NCBI RefSeq assembly: GCF_002929215.1 | Contig: NZ_PJII01000021.1 | Location: 1-64,000 of the forward strand | Direction of reading: 5' to 3' | DNA: 64,000 nt | DNA from: Arthrobacter sp. ZGTC412 | Lineage (GTDB): Bacteria; Actinomycetota; Actinomycetes; Actinomycetales; Micrococcaceae | Shown: positions 41,563-49,586 of the stretch, one piece after another | Layout of the letters: each line of letters begins with the position of its first letter | Position numbering within the stretch: position 1 is the first letter of the stretch | Translations under genes and position numbers: made by a program | The notes under the pieces: model-generated | The model's input: the letters and a program-made list of their open reading frames with translations, nothing else | Told to the model about the DNA's origin: nothing | The model's database searches: none

Positions 41563-42873
41563 ATTTCCACGGACGCTATCTTCGGCAATCTCACCCGGAT
41601 CCGCAACGTCATCCTTCCCGCGACAGCCCGAACCCGGCTGAACACCGGGCGTGGACTGCTGGGCGGGTTCGTCGTGGTGCACCTGGTCTTCCTAGTCTTC
41701 GCCGCTTCGCTCTCACTCCGCGGTGAGGCGTTCAGCGACACCTTCATCTACCGCGACTGGGCTATGGCCGGGTTCAACGACGCCAACCTTACCGGCGGCC
41801 CCAGCCCCTGGGTGTACCCCATCCTCGCGCTGATCCCGATGGCCATCGCAGGTGCCGCCGGGCCGGGGCCGTTCTTCTTCCTCTGGGTCCTGATGACCAC
41901 CCTCCTCAACGCGTGGGCCCTGCTGAAGCTCACCGACCGCGGCCGCAATCACCAGGCCATTCCCGCCGGCTGGTGGTGGCTCGTCTTCACCTTCCTCATG
42001 GGGTGGCTCGGATTCGCGCGGGTGGACGGCCTCACCGCCCCACTCGTTCTCGTAGCCCTCGCCTACGGCGTTGGCCGCCCGTTCATCGCCTCGATCCTGC
42101 TGGCCATCGGCACCTGGGTCAAGGTTTGGCCGGCCGCCATCATGCTGGCCCTGTTCGCCGTCGTGAAGAACCGGATCCTGGTGGTGCTTGCCGGAATTGC
42201 GACGTCGGCCGTTGTGGTTGCGCTGGCCGCTGCGGTGGGCAGTGTCCCGAAGCTCCTGAACTTCCTCACCCAGCAGGGCGACCGCGGCATGCAGCTCGAA
42301 GCGACGTTCACCACGCCGTGGCTCTGGCTGTCCGTACTGAACATCGGTGATTCCAGGATGTACATGAACACGGACATCAACTCCATGCAGGTGGACGGCC
42401 CCGGCACGGCGCTGATGTCCGTGCTGATGCAGCCCCTCCTGATCCTGGCCGCACTGCTGGTCGCAGGCCTGACGTTCTGGGCCCTGCACAATGGCAACCA
42501 GCGCAGCGGCGGCGTTGACCGCACCGAACTGCTCCTGGCCGGCGCCCTCACCCTCGCCACCGCGTTCGTGGTGTTTAACAAGGTGGGCTCCCCGCAGTTC
42601 ATGGTGTGGCTGGCCCCGGCCGTCGCCGTCGGACTGGCCCACAGCTGGCGCGAATGGCGCGTCCCGGCCACCATGCTGATCGTCATCGCCGTGGCCACGT
42701 TCTTCATTTACCCCCTGTTCTACGACGCCCTCAGCCACAACAACCCCTGGATGGCGCTGGTGCTGACCATCCGCAACGTCCTCCTGGTGGTCCTCTTCCT
42801 ATGGAGCGTCCGGCGCCTCTACTCGCTGGGCAAAAAGGTGCCTGCCGCCACTCCCGCGCTGAAGGAGTCCTAA
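41563..42873 (+). CDS. GT87-type (DUF2029) polytopic membrane glycosyltransferase-like protein, copy 1
   Basis: Protein of about 436 residues with roughly ten membrane helices. It resembles GT-C enzymes of family GT87, which use polyprenyl-phosphate mannose to build mannolipids outside the membrane. An acidic residue follows helix 1 (LRGEAFSDTFIYRDW), and conserved blocks are WVYP, FARVDGLTAP, KVWPAA and QGDRGMQLEATF. The start is placed at ATT 41563: similarity to copy 2 begins exactly there (IST...F...VLPA), and AAGGA lies seven bases upstream. GTG 41536 and ATG 41446 are in frame but outside the shared region. It is followed after one base by copy 2. Confidence 0.8.
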   Translation: MSTDAIFGNLTRIRNVILPATARTRLNTGRGLLGGFVVVHLVFLVFAASLSLRGEAFSDTFIYRDWAMAGFNDANLTGGPSPWVYPILALIPMAIAGAAGPGPFFFLWVLMTTLLNAWALLKLTDRGRNHQAIPAGWWWLVFTFLMGWLGFARVDGLTAPLVLVALAYGVGRPFIASILLAIGTWVKVWPAAIMLALFAVVKNRILVVLAGIATSAVVVALAAAVGSVPKLLNFLTQQGDRGMQLEATFTTPWLWLSVLNIGDSRMYMNTDINSMQVDGPGTALMSVLMQPLLILAALLVAGLTFWALHNGNQRSGGVDRTELLLAGALTLATAFVVFNKVGSPQFMVWLAPAVAVGLAHSWREWRVPATMLIVIAVATFFIYPLFYDALSHNNPWMALVLTIRNVLLVVLFLWSVRRLYSLGKKVPAATPALKES

Positions 42874-42874
42874 G

Positions 42875-44158
42875 ATTTCCACGACGTTCTTCGACCGGCT
42901 GGTCAGCGTCCGCACCAAAGTCCTTCCGGCGAAGGTGGTGGACTGGTTCGCCCGCCCTTCCAGCGTGTGGTGGGGTTTCGCCGTCGTGCATCTCTACTTC
43001 CTGGGCTGGATGGCGTCCTTCTTCCTGCACGGCGACACCTTCAGCGACACAGAGCAGTACCGCCAGTGGGCCCAGGACGGTTACAACCCGGCGGACCTCG
43101 ACGGGAAAATCAGCCCCTGGGTGTACCCCGTGCTGGCCCAGATCCCGATCTTCCTCGCCAACATCGCCGGGCCAGGCCTGTACCTGCTGGTCTGGTTCCT
43201 GATCATCACAGCCCTCAACGCCGTCGGGCTTGCCTTCCTCACCCGCGGTCCACGGAAGGTCAGCGGCATCGCCCCGGCCTGGTGGTGGCTGATTTTCACG
43301 CTCTTTATGGGCTACCTCAGCTTCGCGCGGGTGGAGGGCATCACCGCCCCCGTCGTGCTGATCGCACTGCTGTACGCGGCGCGTCGGCCCGTGGTGGCGG
43401 GTGTCCTGCTGAGCATCGCCACCTGGATCAAGGTGTGGCCGGCCGCCGTGCTGGCGCCCATCGTGATTGCCAGCCGGAAACGCATTCAGGTGGTCCTCTC
43501 CGGCGTTGCGGTGACGGCGGTGGTGGCCCTGGGAACGTGGCTTTCCGGCGGGCTGCCGCACATCATGGACTTCCTCACCAACCAGGGCGAGCGCGGTATG
43601 CAGCTCGAAGCCACCTTCTCCACGCCGTGGGTATGGCTGAGCGTCTTCAACATCGCGGGCTCCAAGATGGCGGACAACACGGCCATCAACTCCACCGAGG
43701 TCTACGGTCCGGGTGCCAGTGTGGCGGCATTCCTGATGCAGCCGCTGCTGATCCTGGCAGCGGTAGGAGCGGCCGTCCTGCTGGTCCGCGCACTGCACCG
43801 CGGCGCCGAACGCGAGGAGCTCTTCCTTGAAGGCGCCCTGATGATGACCACCGCGTTCATCGTGTTCAACAAGGTGGGCTCCCCGCAGTTCATCATCTGG
43901 CTCGCCCCGGTGATTATCGCCGGACTCACGCACGACTGGAACAGGTGGAAGGTCCCGGCCGCGCTGCTGATGGGGATCGCCATGACCACGTTCGTGATCT
44001 ATCCCCTGTTCTACACGCCGCTGATTCATGCCCATCCGGTAATGGCGGCGATCCTCACCACCCGTAACGTGCTCCTGGTGGTGCTGCTCTGGTGGTCGGT
44101 GAAGCGGACTGCCGAGCTGGGCCGCAAATCCCCTGCTGCGGTGCCTGCCGGCGCCTAG
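42875..44158 (+). CDS. GT87-type (DUF2029) polytopic membrane glycosyltransferase-like protein, copy 2
   Basis: Paralogue of the preceding gene, 427 residues if begun at ATT 42875. Shared blocks include GDTFSDTEQYRQW after helix 1, WVYPVLAQ, GWWWLIFTLFMGYLSFARV, IKVWPAAVLAP, QGERGMQLEATFSTPW and FNKVGSPQF. The frame is closed by a stop at 42860-42862 and contains no ATG, GTG or TTG before 42935. The protein's similarity to copy 1 nevertheless starts at the ATT, which has AAGGAG seven bases upstream. Starting at GTG 42935 would cut the shared N-terminal segment. The likely role is transfer of mannose or another sugar from a lipid donor. Confidence 0.82.
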   Translation: MSTTFFDRLVSVRTKVLPAKVVDWFARPSSVWWGFAVVHLYFLGWMASFFLHGDTFSDTEQYRQWAQDGYNPADLDGKISPWVYPVLAQIPIFLANIAGPGLYLLVWFLIITALNAVGLAFLTRGPRKVSGIAPAWWWLIFTLFMGYLSFARVEGITAPVVLIALLYAARRPVVAGVLLSIATWIKVWPAAVLAPIVIASRKRIQVVLSGVAVTAVVALGTWLSGGLPHIMDFLTNQGERGMQLEATFSTPWVWLSVFNIAGSKMADNTAINSTEVYGPGASVAAFLMQPLLILAAVGAAVLLVRALHRGAEREELFLEGALMMTTAFIVFNKVGSPQFIIWLAPVIIAGLTHDWNRWKVPAALLMGIAMTTFVIYPLFYTPLIHAHPVMAAILTTRNVLLVVLLWWSVKRTAELGRKSPAAVPAGA

Positions 44159-44170
44159 TCCGCGGCTGGC

Positions 44171-45793
44171 TCAGCGGCTTCCCAGCTGCTGCTGGCCGGG
44201 CTCTTCGGCCCGGATGCGACGGGCTTCACGCTTGGCAAGGACCCAGTTCCAGCCCCGCTTTGCCAGGTCCACGGGCCTGCCTTCGAAGAGCAGCTTCCGT
44301 GTATGCACGTCGAGGAATAAAAGGTAGAACGTGAATGCCAGCGCCGTCACGAACGCCAGCGACGATGCGTCGATGGGCAGTTCCACAAAGGACCACACTG
44401 AGAGTTGGTCCTGCGCCCCGAACACCACAAAGAACGTCACGCCCACGTAAAACGACTTGATCTGCCAGTCATCGCGGATCCCGGTAACGGCCAGGAACGG
44501 CACGAACCAGAGGATGTACCAGGGCTGGATGATGGGTGAGAGCATCACGACGGCGGTGAACGCAAGGGCCATCCGGCGCACCACCCTCGAGTAGTCACCG
44601 CGGAACATCAGCAGCAGGACCAGTCCGATGGCGGCATATTTCATGCCGGTCCTCAGCACATCGGCGAATGTCCCGCCGGGCAGCCCCAGCACGTTGCCAA
44701 GGAACTCCACCTGTTGGCCCAGGAAGCCCGACGGTGAATAGCCCGTGTAGCCCGGGGTGGGGTCCATGATGGCCCAGGTCCAGCCCAGCCCCAGGTTGTA
44801 AGGGATGCCACTGAGGGCCAGCGTGGCGAGGCTGATTCCCGCCGTCGCGCCCCACATCAGGAACTTGCGCGGCCAAGTGGCCGAGGCGCCCGCCCACATG
44901 AGGCCGATGAACGGAAGCAGGAGCACGGTGATTGGCTTGATCCCAATGGACGCGGTGACCAAGAGAATGCCCAGCACGTAGCGGCGCGTTGCCGCGAAGT
45001 AAACGCCGGCGACGGCGAGCCCCACCATGAGTGCGTCGTTGTGGGCGCTGGCGATGAAGCTGATCAGGAACAGGGGGTTGGCCACGGAGATCCAGAGCGC
45101 ACGGGCCCCGTTGATGCCGTGCAGTTCCGCCAGTTTTGGCACGTAGATGACGCAGAGCAGGACGCCGGCGCCGGCCAGGAGCCTGAAGAGCAGCACCGAG
45201 ACGTCGGGCTGGGCCCCAGTAAGCCCGACCACGGCGCGCGCCAGCCATAGGAAGTACGGGCCGTACGGGGTCCTGTTCTCAGCCCAGGCAGGGTCCGCCC
45301 CGAGCGCGAACCAGTTGTTGAGCGTGGAGATGCCCACCTCATACGGGTCTTGGCCCTCCATCACCAGCCTGCCCTGGCCGGTGTAGGCATAAACGTCGCG
45401 GGAAAAGACCGGCACGCAGAAAAGCAGCGGCAAAGACCATGCAGAAATGGCGATGACAACGGACCGAAGGGAGGATTTGCCCCAGTCAGCCAGCCGCTGC
45501 CCCAGCCGCAGCCACGATCGCATCAGCACCATGGCACCCACCGTCAGCAGCACTGTGGAAACCGTTACTCCCCAGCCTTCGGTGCGGAGGGCGATGACCA
45601 CGGGCTGGCGGATCATGGGCGAGCCGTTGGCGATCCAGCCGGTGCCGATGGAGCCAACGAACATCATAAGGGAACCGAGGAGACCCTCGACGGTTGCCAC
45701 GTAGGCGCGGCGTTTGACGGGCTCGGCCGTGGCAGTGGCCGGTTGGCCAGACTGGCTTTCCGACGTCCCGATGGGTGCACCGCCTGCCGTCAT
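44171..45793 (-). CDS. Polyprenol-phosphate-mannose-dependent alpha-1,6-mannosyltransferase-like protein (MptB type)
   Basis: Protein of 540 residues with about 12-13 membrane helices in the GT-C pattern. The catalytic-type acidic motif is in FSRDVYAYTGQGRL after the second or third helix, and the family feature YGPYFLWLA follows. MptB-like enzymes extend the alpha-1,6-mannan core of lipomannan in actinobacteria. The ATG at 45793 has GGGGA upstream. It converges with the GT87 pair with a 12-base gap, forming a small cluster for cell-envelope mannan or related lipoglycans. Confidence 0.85.
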   Translation of the reverse strand: MTAGGAPIGTSESQSGQPATATAEPVKRRAYVATVEGLLGSLMMFVGSIGTGWIANGSPMIRQPVVIALRTEGWGVTVSTVLLTVGAMVLMRSWLRLGQRLADWGKSSLRSVVIAISAWSLPLLFCVPVFSRDVYAYTGQGRLVMEGQDPYEVGISTLNNWFALGADPAWAENRTPYGPYFLWLARAVVGLTGAQPDVSVLLFRLLAGAGVLLCVIYVPKLAELHGINGARALWISVANPLFLISFIASAHNDALMVGLAVAGVYFAATRRYVLGILLVTASIGIKPITVLLLPFIGLMWAGASATWPRKFLMWGATAGISLATLALSGIPYNLGLGWTWAIMDPTPGYTGYSPSGFLGQQVEFLGNVLGLPGGTFADVLRTGMKYAAIGLVLLLMFRGDYSRVVRRMALAFTAVVMLSPIIQPWYILWFVPFLAVTGIRDDWQIKSFYVGVTFFVVFGAQDQLSVWSFVELPIDASSLAFVTALAFTFYLLFLDVHTRKLLFEGRPVDLAKRGWNWVLAKREARRIRAEEPGQQQLGSR

Positions 45794-46118
45794 GTTTGTT
45801 GGTCCCCTACTTCGTTACGGCGCTGGTTGCACCAGCAAAAAGGCCGCCCTGCAACCCGGCCATTTTACCAGCCGGGCTTCCCGCTGCTCCTGGATGACGA
45901 CCCGTCGCAAGCCACAGTTTGGCAACAGGCCCGGATGCAGGTTCCTCCGAGGGTCCGCGTAAAGTTGGAGAGTCCGGCCCGCGGCGAGCCGCCTGTGCCC
46001 GGATCGACTCTTTCACTCCGGCGCAAGGAAGCGCCTTCCTTCCTGACCACCCACATCCTTGCGAAGGCGCGCCTTTCCTCTGGTGCCGCGCTTCCGATGC
46101 CCCGATTGGAGCCGGACC
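45794..46118. other. Intergenic region between MptB-like and SulP genes
   Basis: A 325-base gap between divergent genes. It contains a short hairpin (GCTGGT-TGC-ACCAGC, 45831-45845) near the MptB start and a GGCGC/GCGCC hairpin about 46021-46036. Otherwise it presumably holds the two promoters. I see no credible gene; frames crossing it are GC-rich shadows. Confidence 0.5.
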
Positions 46119-47651
46119 ATGGTTGTTTCCACCGCCGAGAACAAGGCACCGTCCCCCCGGCAACTGCAGTCCGTGCGCGCCACCCTGCGCTCGCCGCGGC
46201 GGCTGAAGACGGAAGCCCTGGCCGGGCTGGTGGTAGCGCTGGCCCTCATTCCCGAGGCCATAGCCTTCTCGGTCATTGCGGGCGTGGATCCGCGGATTGG
46301 CCTGTTCGCCTCCTTCACCATGGCGGTGACCATCTCCTTCGTTGGCGGCCGGCCCGCCATGATCTCAGCGGCCACCGGAGCCGTGGCGCTGGTGATCGCT
46401 CCCCTGATGCGCAGCCACGGACTGGACCACCTGATTGCGGCCGTCATCCTGGCCGGCGTCTTCCAGATCCTCCTCGCTGCGGCCGGCGTCACCCGGCTGA
46501 TGCGTTTTATCCCCCGGTCCGTCATGGTGGGCTTCGTCAACGCCCTGGCCATCCTGGTCTTTATGGCCCAGCTCCCGGAGCTGATCGGCGTCCCCTGGCT
46601 GGTCTACCCCCTCGTCGCCGCGGGCCTGGTGATCGTGGTGGGCCTGCCAAGGATTACGACGGTGGTGCCCTCGCCTCTGGTTGCGATTGTGGTGCTCACC
46701 GTCGTCGCCGTGCTGGCAGGGCTGGACGTGCCCACCGTCAACGACAAGGGCCAGCTGCCGGAAAGCCTGCCCGGCTTCTTCCTTCCGAACGTCCCGCTGA
46801 CCTGGGAGACTTTTCAGGTCCTGGCGCCGTTTTCGCTGTCCATGGCGCTGGTGGGACTGCTCGAATCCCTGATGACGGCAAAACTGGTGGACGACATCAC
46901 GGACACGCGCTCCAACAAGACGCGGGAATCGTGGGGGCAGGGTGTTGCAAACATCGTCACAGGTTTCCTCGGCGGTATGGGCGGCTGCGCAGTGATCGGC
47001 CAGACGATGATCAACGTCAAGGGCTCCGGGGCGCGCAGCCGCGTGTCTACCTTCCTGGCCGGAGTCTTCCTGCTGGTGCTCGTGGTGGTCCTCGGCGACG
47101 TGGTGGGCCTCATCCCCATGGCCGCGCTTGTGGCCGTGATGATCTTCGTCTCCGCCATCACGTTCGAATGGCACTCCATCGCTCCGCGGACTCTTCGGAG
47201 GATGCCAAAGTCCGAAACCGCAGTCATGCTGATCACGGTGGGTGTGGTGGTGGCGACGCACAACCTGGCCATCGGCGTGGGCGTCGGGGTGCTGGCCGCC
47301 ATGGCCATGTTCGCCCGGCGGGTGGCCCACTTTGTCACGGTTGAGCGGACGGTGCTCGAGGTCAACGGCGAAAACGTTGCCACCTACACAGTGGACGGTG
47401 AGTTGTTCTTCGCCTCGTCCAATGATCTCTACATGCAGTTCGAGTACGCCCTGGACGCGGAGCCGGAGATCAGCCGGGTGGTGGTGGACCTGCACGCCTC
47501 GCACCTGTGGGACGCCTCCACCATCGCCGTGCTGGACGCCGTGACCGAGAAGTACCGCCGCCACGGCCGGGAGGTGCAACTGCTCGGCCTGAACTCGGCC
47601 AGCGTGCAGATGCGCGAACGGCTGGCCGGAAAGCTCAACGCCGGCAACTAA
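46119..47651 (+). CDS. SulP-family anion transporter with STAS domain
   Basis: Protein of 510 residues. The N-terminal transport part has 10-14 helices, including ALAGLVVALALIPEAIAFSVIAGVDP and the SulP-like GLLESLMTAKLVDDIT and GGMGGCAVIGQTMINVKSG-type segment. It ends in a cytoplasmic STAS domain from about residue 415 (VDGELFFASSNDL, VVVDLHASHLWDASTIAVLD). Family members carry sulfate, bicarbonate or dicarboxylates; the ion is not readable here. ATG 46119 has GGAG eight bases upstream; a longer in-frame start at 46059 lacks a site. Confidence 0.9.
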   Translation: MVVSTAENKAPSPRQLQSVRATLRSPRRLKTEALAGLVVALALIPEAIAFSVIAGVDPRIGLFASFTMAVTISFVGGRPAMISAATGAVALVIAPLMRSHGLDHLIAAVILAGVFQILLAAAGVTRLMRFIPRSVMVGFVNALAILVFMAQLPELIGVPWLVYPLVAAGLVIVVGLPRITTVVPSPLVAIVVLTVVAVLAGLDVPTVNDKGQLPESLPGFFLPNVPLTWETFQVLAPFSLSMALVGLLESLMTAKLVDDITDTRSNKTRESWGQGVANIVTGFLGGMGGCAVIGQTMINVKGSGARSRVSTFLAGVFLLVLVVVLGDVVGLIPMAALVAVMIFVSAITFEWHSIAPRTLRRMPKSETAVMLITVGVVVATHNLAIGVGVGVLAAMAMFARRVAHFVTVERTVLEVNGENVATYTVDGELFFASSNDLYMQFEYALDAEPEISRVVVDLHASHLWDASTIAVLDAVTEKYRRHGREVQLLGLNSASVQMRERLAGKLNAGN

Positions 47652-47656
47652 GGGCT

Positions 47657-48694
47657 TTACGCACCTGCGCCCGGCGGTGCCGTTGATTCCCGCACCACCA
47701 GCCGGGTGGCGAGTTCCACCCGGCTGGAATCGGGAACTTCACCCTTCGCCTGCCGCAGGATAGTTCGGAGCGCCGCACGGCCGATCTCGCGCAGGGGCTG
47801 CGCAACTGTTGTCAGGGCAGGGACGGACTCCTCGGCCTGGCGGATGCCGTCGAAGCCCACCACGCTGAGGTCTTCCGGTATCCGGATTTGCTGCCGGAGC
47901 GCTTCTGCCATCACTCCCAGGGCGATGGCATCGCTGGAGGCGAATATTGCCGTAGGACGCGGGTCCAACTGCAGAAGCTCCCCCAGCCGGCGGGCGCCGT
48001 CGTCGGACCGAAACATTCCGGACAGGACATATTTGTCCTGCGCCGGAACATCATGCGCCCTCAGCGCAGCAAGGTAGCCGTGCAACCTTGCCTGGTTGCA
48101 CTCCACAGCGTCCGGCCCGCCAAGGAACGCGATACGCCGGTGGCCCAGCTCCAGCAGATGAGTTGTGGCCTCCTTCGCTCCTGCCCAGTCGGTGGACCCG
48201 ATGCTCACCACCTGATCCGATGGCTTGTCGAGCGGATCGATCACCACCACCGGAATGCCGCGGCGGTGAAAAGCATCCAGGGGTGCATCACGAAAGGCGG
48301 AGGTGACCACCACCATTCCGTACCGGCCGTGGTCCACGATCCGCTGGGCACGCTGCTCGGGGGTCAGCGACGAGCCCCTCCTGGCGCCCGTGGCACTGAG
48401 CAAGACCTCGACGCCGGAGTCAGCAGCGCAGTCCAGCAGGCCGTTGAGGACCTCGGCAGTGTACGCGGAATCGAGTGCGCCCACTACCACGTCTACTGTC
48501 GGGGTTCCGGCAAGCTCCCGGCGCTGCTGCTGGCGCGATCTGTAGCCTGTGCGGTCGAGAACGGCGAGGACCTTGCTTCTGGTTTGCGCGGACACATCCG
48601 GGCGGCCGTTGATGACCTTGGAAATCGTTGCAGGTGAAACTCCAGCCTCCCGCGCCAAAACAGCGAGTGTTACCTTGCTTTGATCTTCGAGCAC
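47657..48694 (-). CDS. LacI-family transcriptional regulator
   Basis: Regulator of 345 residues. The N-terminal LacI helix-turn-helix is VTLAVLAREAGVSPATISKVINGRPDVS, and the hinge helix is followed by a periplasmic-binding-protein-like sugar domain (IPVVVIDPLD, GATTHLLELGHRRIAFLGG-type motif, SVVGFDG near the end). GTG 48694 has GGAG upstream. Two CGAAA-N2-TTTCG palindromes lie in its divergent promoter region with the thuA gene, so it probably represses both itself and thuA and its neighbour. The ligand is likely a sugar linked to the ThuA/Gfo-Idh pathway. Confidence 0.92.
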   Translation of the reverse strand: MLEDQSKVTLAVLAREAGVSPATISKVINGRPDVSAQTRSKVLAVLDRTGYRSRQQQRRELAGTPTVDVVVGALDSAYTAEVLNGLLDCAADSGVEVLLSATGARRGSSLTPEQRAQRIVDHGRYGMVVVTSAFRDAPLDAFHRRGIPVVVIDPLDKPSDQVVSIGSTDWAGAKEATTHLLELGHRRIAFLGGPDAVECNQARLHGYLAALRAHDVPAQDKYVLSGMFRSDDGARRLGELLQLDPRPTAIFASSDAIALGVMAEALRQQIRIPEDLSVVGFDGIRQAEESVPALTTVAQPLREIGRAALRTILRQAKGEVPDSSRVELATRLVVRESTAPPGAGA

Positions 48695-48712
48695 GAGGAC
48701 TCCGTTCCTATT

Positions 48713-48724
48713 CGAAAAGTTTCG
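48713..48724. promoter_or_regulatory. LacI-type operator 1
   Basis: CGAAA-AG-TTTCG, a perfect 5-bp dyad with a 2-base spacer, lies 19 bases upstream of the LacI gene start, embedded in TTCGAA on both sides. Its form matches the site at 48813-48824. Confidence 0.75.
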
Positions 48725-48812
48725 AAGGCTACCCGGTAAGCGCGGTCGCTGATGAAATCCTTGACGGCGCCGAAGTTCGGCAATTACATTCTAGACAGCC
48801 GCTACACCTTTT

Positions 48813-48824
48813 CGAAATATTTCG
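48813..48824. promoter_or_regulatory. LacI-type operator 2
   Basis: CGAAA-TA-TTTCG has the same dyad as operator 1, exactly 100 bases away and 64 bases before the thuA start. Two equal sites in one divergent region suggest cooperative binding or a DNA loop by the tetrameric or dimeric LacI protein (inferred). Confidence 0.75.
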
Positions 48825-48887
48825 AGCAACGAAGCAGAGGAACCTTATGCCCAACCCCACCGCAGGTGCACGCCTAAAGAATGCCGC

Positions 48888-49586
48888 ATGACCGGCGCGA
48901 AGACTGCCCTCGTGGTCCGGGGCGGCTGGGAGGGCCACCAGCCCATCGAAGCCACAGAGCTTTTTATCCCCTTCCTGAAGGACAACGGCTACGGCGTCCG
49001 GGTTGAGGGGTCACCAAAGATATATGCAGATGCGGAATATATGACCACGGTGGACCTCATCGTCCAGTGCGTGACGATGTCCACCATCGAAAAGGATGAG
49101 TTCCAAGGCCTCCGCACCGCCGTTGAGAACGGCACCGGGCTGGCGGGCTGGCACGGCGGGATTGCGGACTCGTACAGGAATACTTCCGATTACCTGCACC
49201 TGATTGGCGGCCAGTTCGCCTGCCACCCCGGCAAACATCCGGACGAGCGGGCGGGCGGTCCGGCGGACAACTACGTCCCGTACACCGTCAACCTGCTCCC
49301 CGCCGCGGCCGACCACCCCATCACCACCGGCCTGGAGGACTTCCACCTCGTCACCGAGCAGTACTGGGTGCTGACCGACAGCTACGTCGACGTCCTCGCC
49401 GCCACCACGCAGAAGGCCCGGCCGTGGGATCCCTGGCACCGGGAAGTCGCCTCGCCCGCCATCTGGACCCGGCAGTGGGGCGGGGGCAGAATCTTCGTCT
49501 GCACCCCCGGACACAGCCTGGAAATCCTGCGGGACAGCAATGTCCGCACCATCATCGAAAGGGGTCTGTTGTGGGCCAGCCGCTAG
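48888..49586 (+). CDS. ThuA-like (trehalose-utilisation) protein
   Basis: Protein of 232 residues of the ThuA family, with a class I glutamine-amidotransferase-like fold: TALVVRGGWEGHQP at the start, the GLAGWHGGIADSYRN loop in the middle and GGGRIFVCTPGHS near the end. In rhizobia ThuA works with the oxidoreductase ThuB on disaccharides through 3-keto intermediates. Here it is followed, with a 16-base overlap, by a Gfo/Idh/MocA oxidoreductase, so the pair is equivalent in type. It is under likely control of the divergent LacI regulator. Confidence 0.87.
   Translation: MTGAKTALVVRGGWEGHQPIEATELFIPFLKDNGYGVRVEGSPKIYADAEYMTTVDLIVQCVTMSTIEKDEFQGLRTAVENGTGLAGWHGGIADSYRNTSDYLHLIGGQFACHPGKHPDERAGGPADNYVPYTVNLLPAAADHPITTGLEDFHLVTEQYWVLTDSYVDVLAATTQKARPWDPWHREVASPAIWTRQWGGGRIFVCTPGHSLEILRDSNVRTIIERGLLWASR

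Noticed and set aside
41713-44035. Long minus-strand frames opposite the GT87 genes
   Set aside because: They encode His/Asp/Gly-rich low-complexity sequence, antisense to membrane proteins conserved between two paralogues.
45350-47344. Plus-strand frame of 664 codons spanning MptB-like start, gap and SulP gene
   Set aside because: It crosses two real genes out of frame and is Arg/Pro/Gly-rich without a domain.
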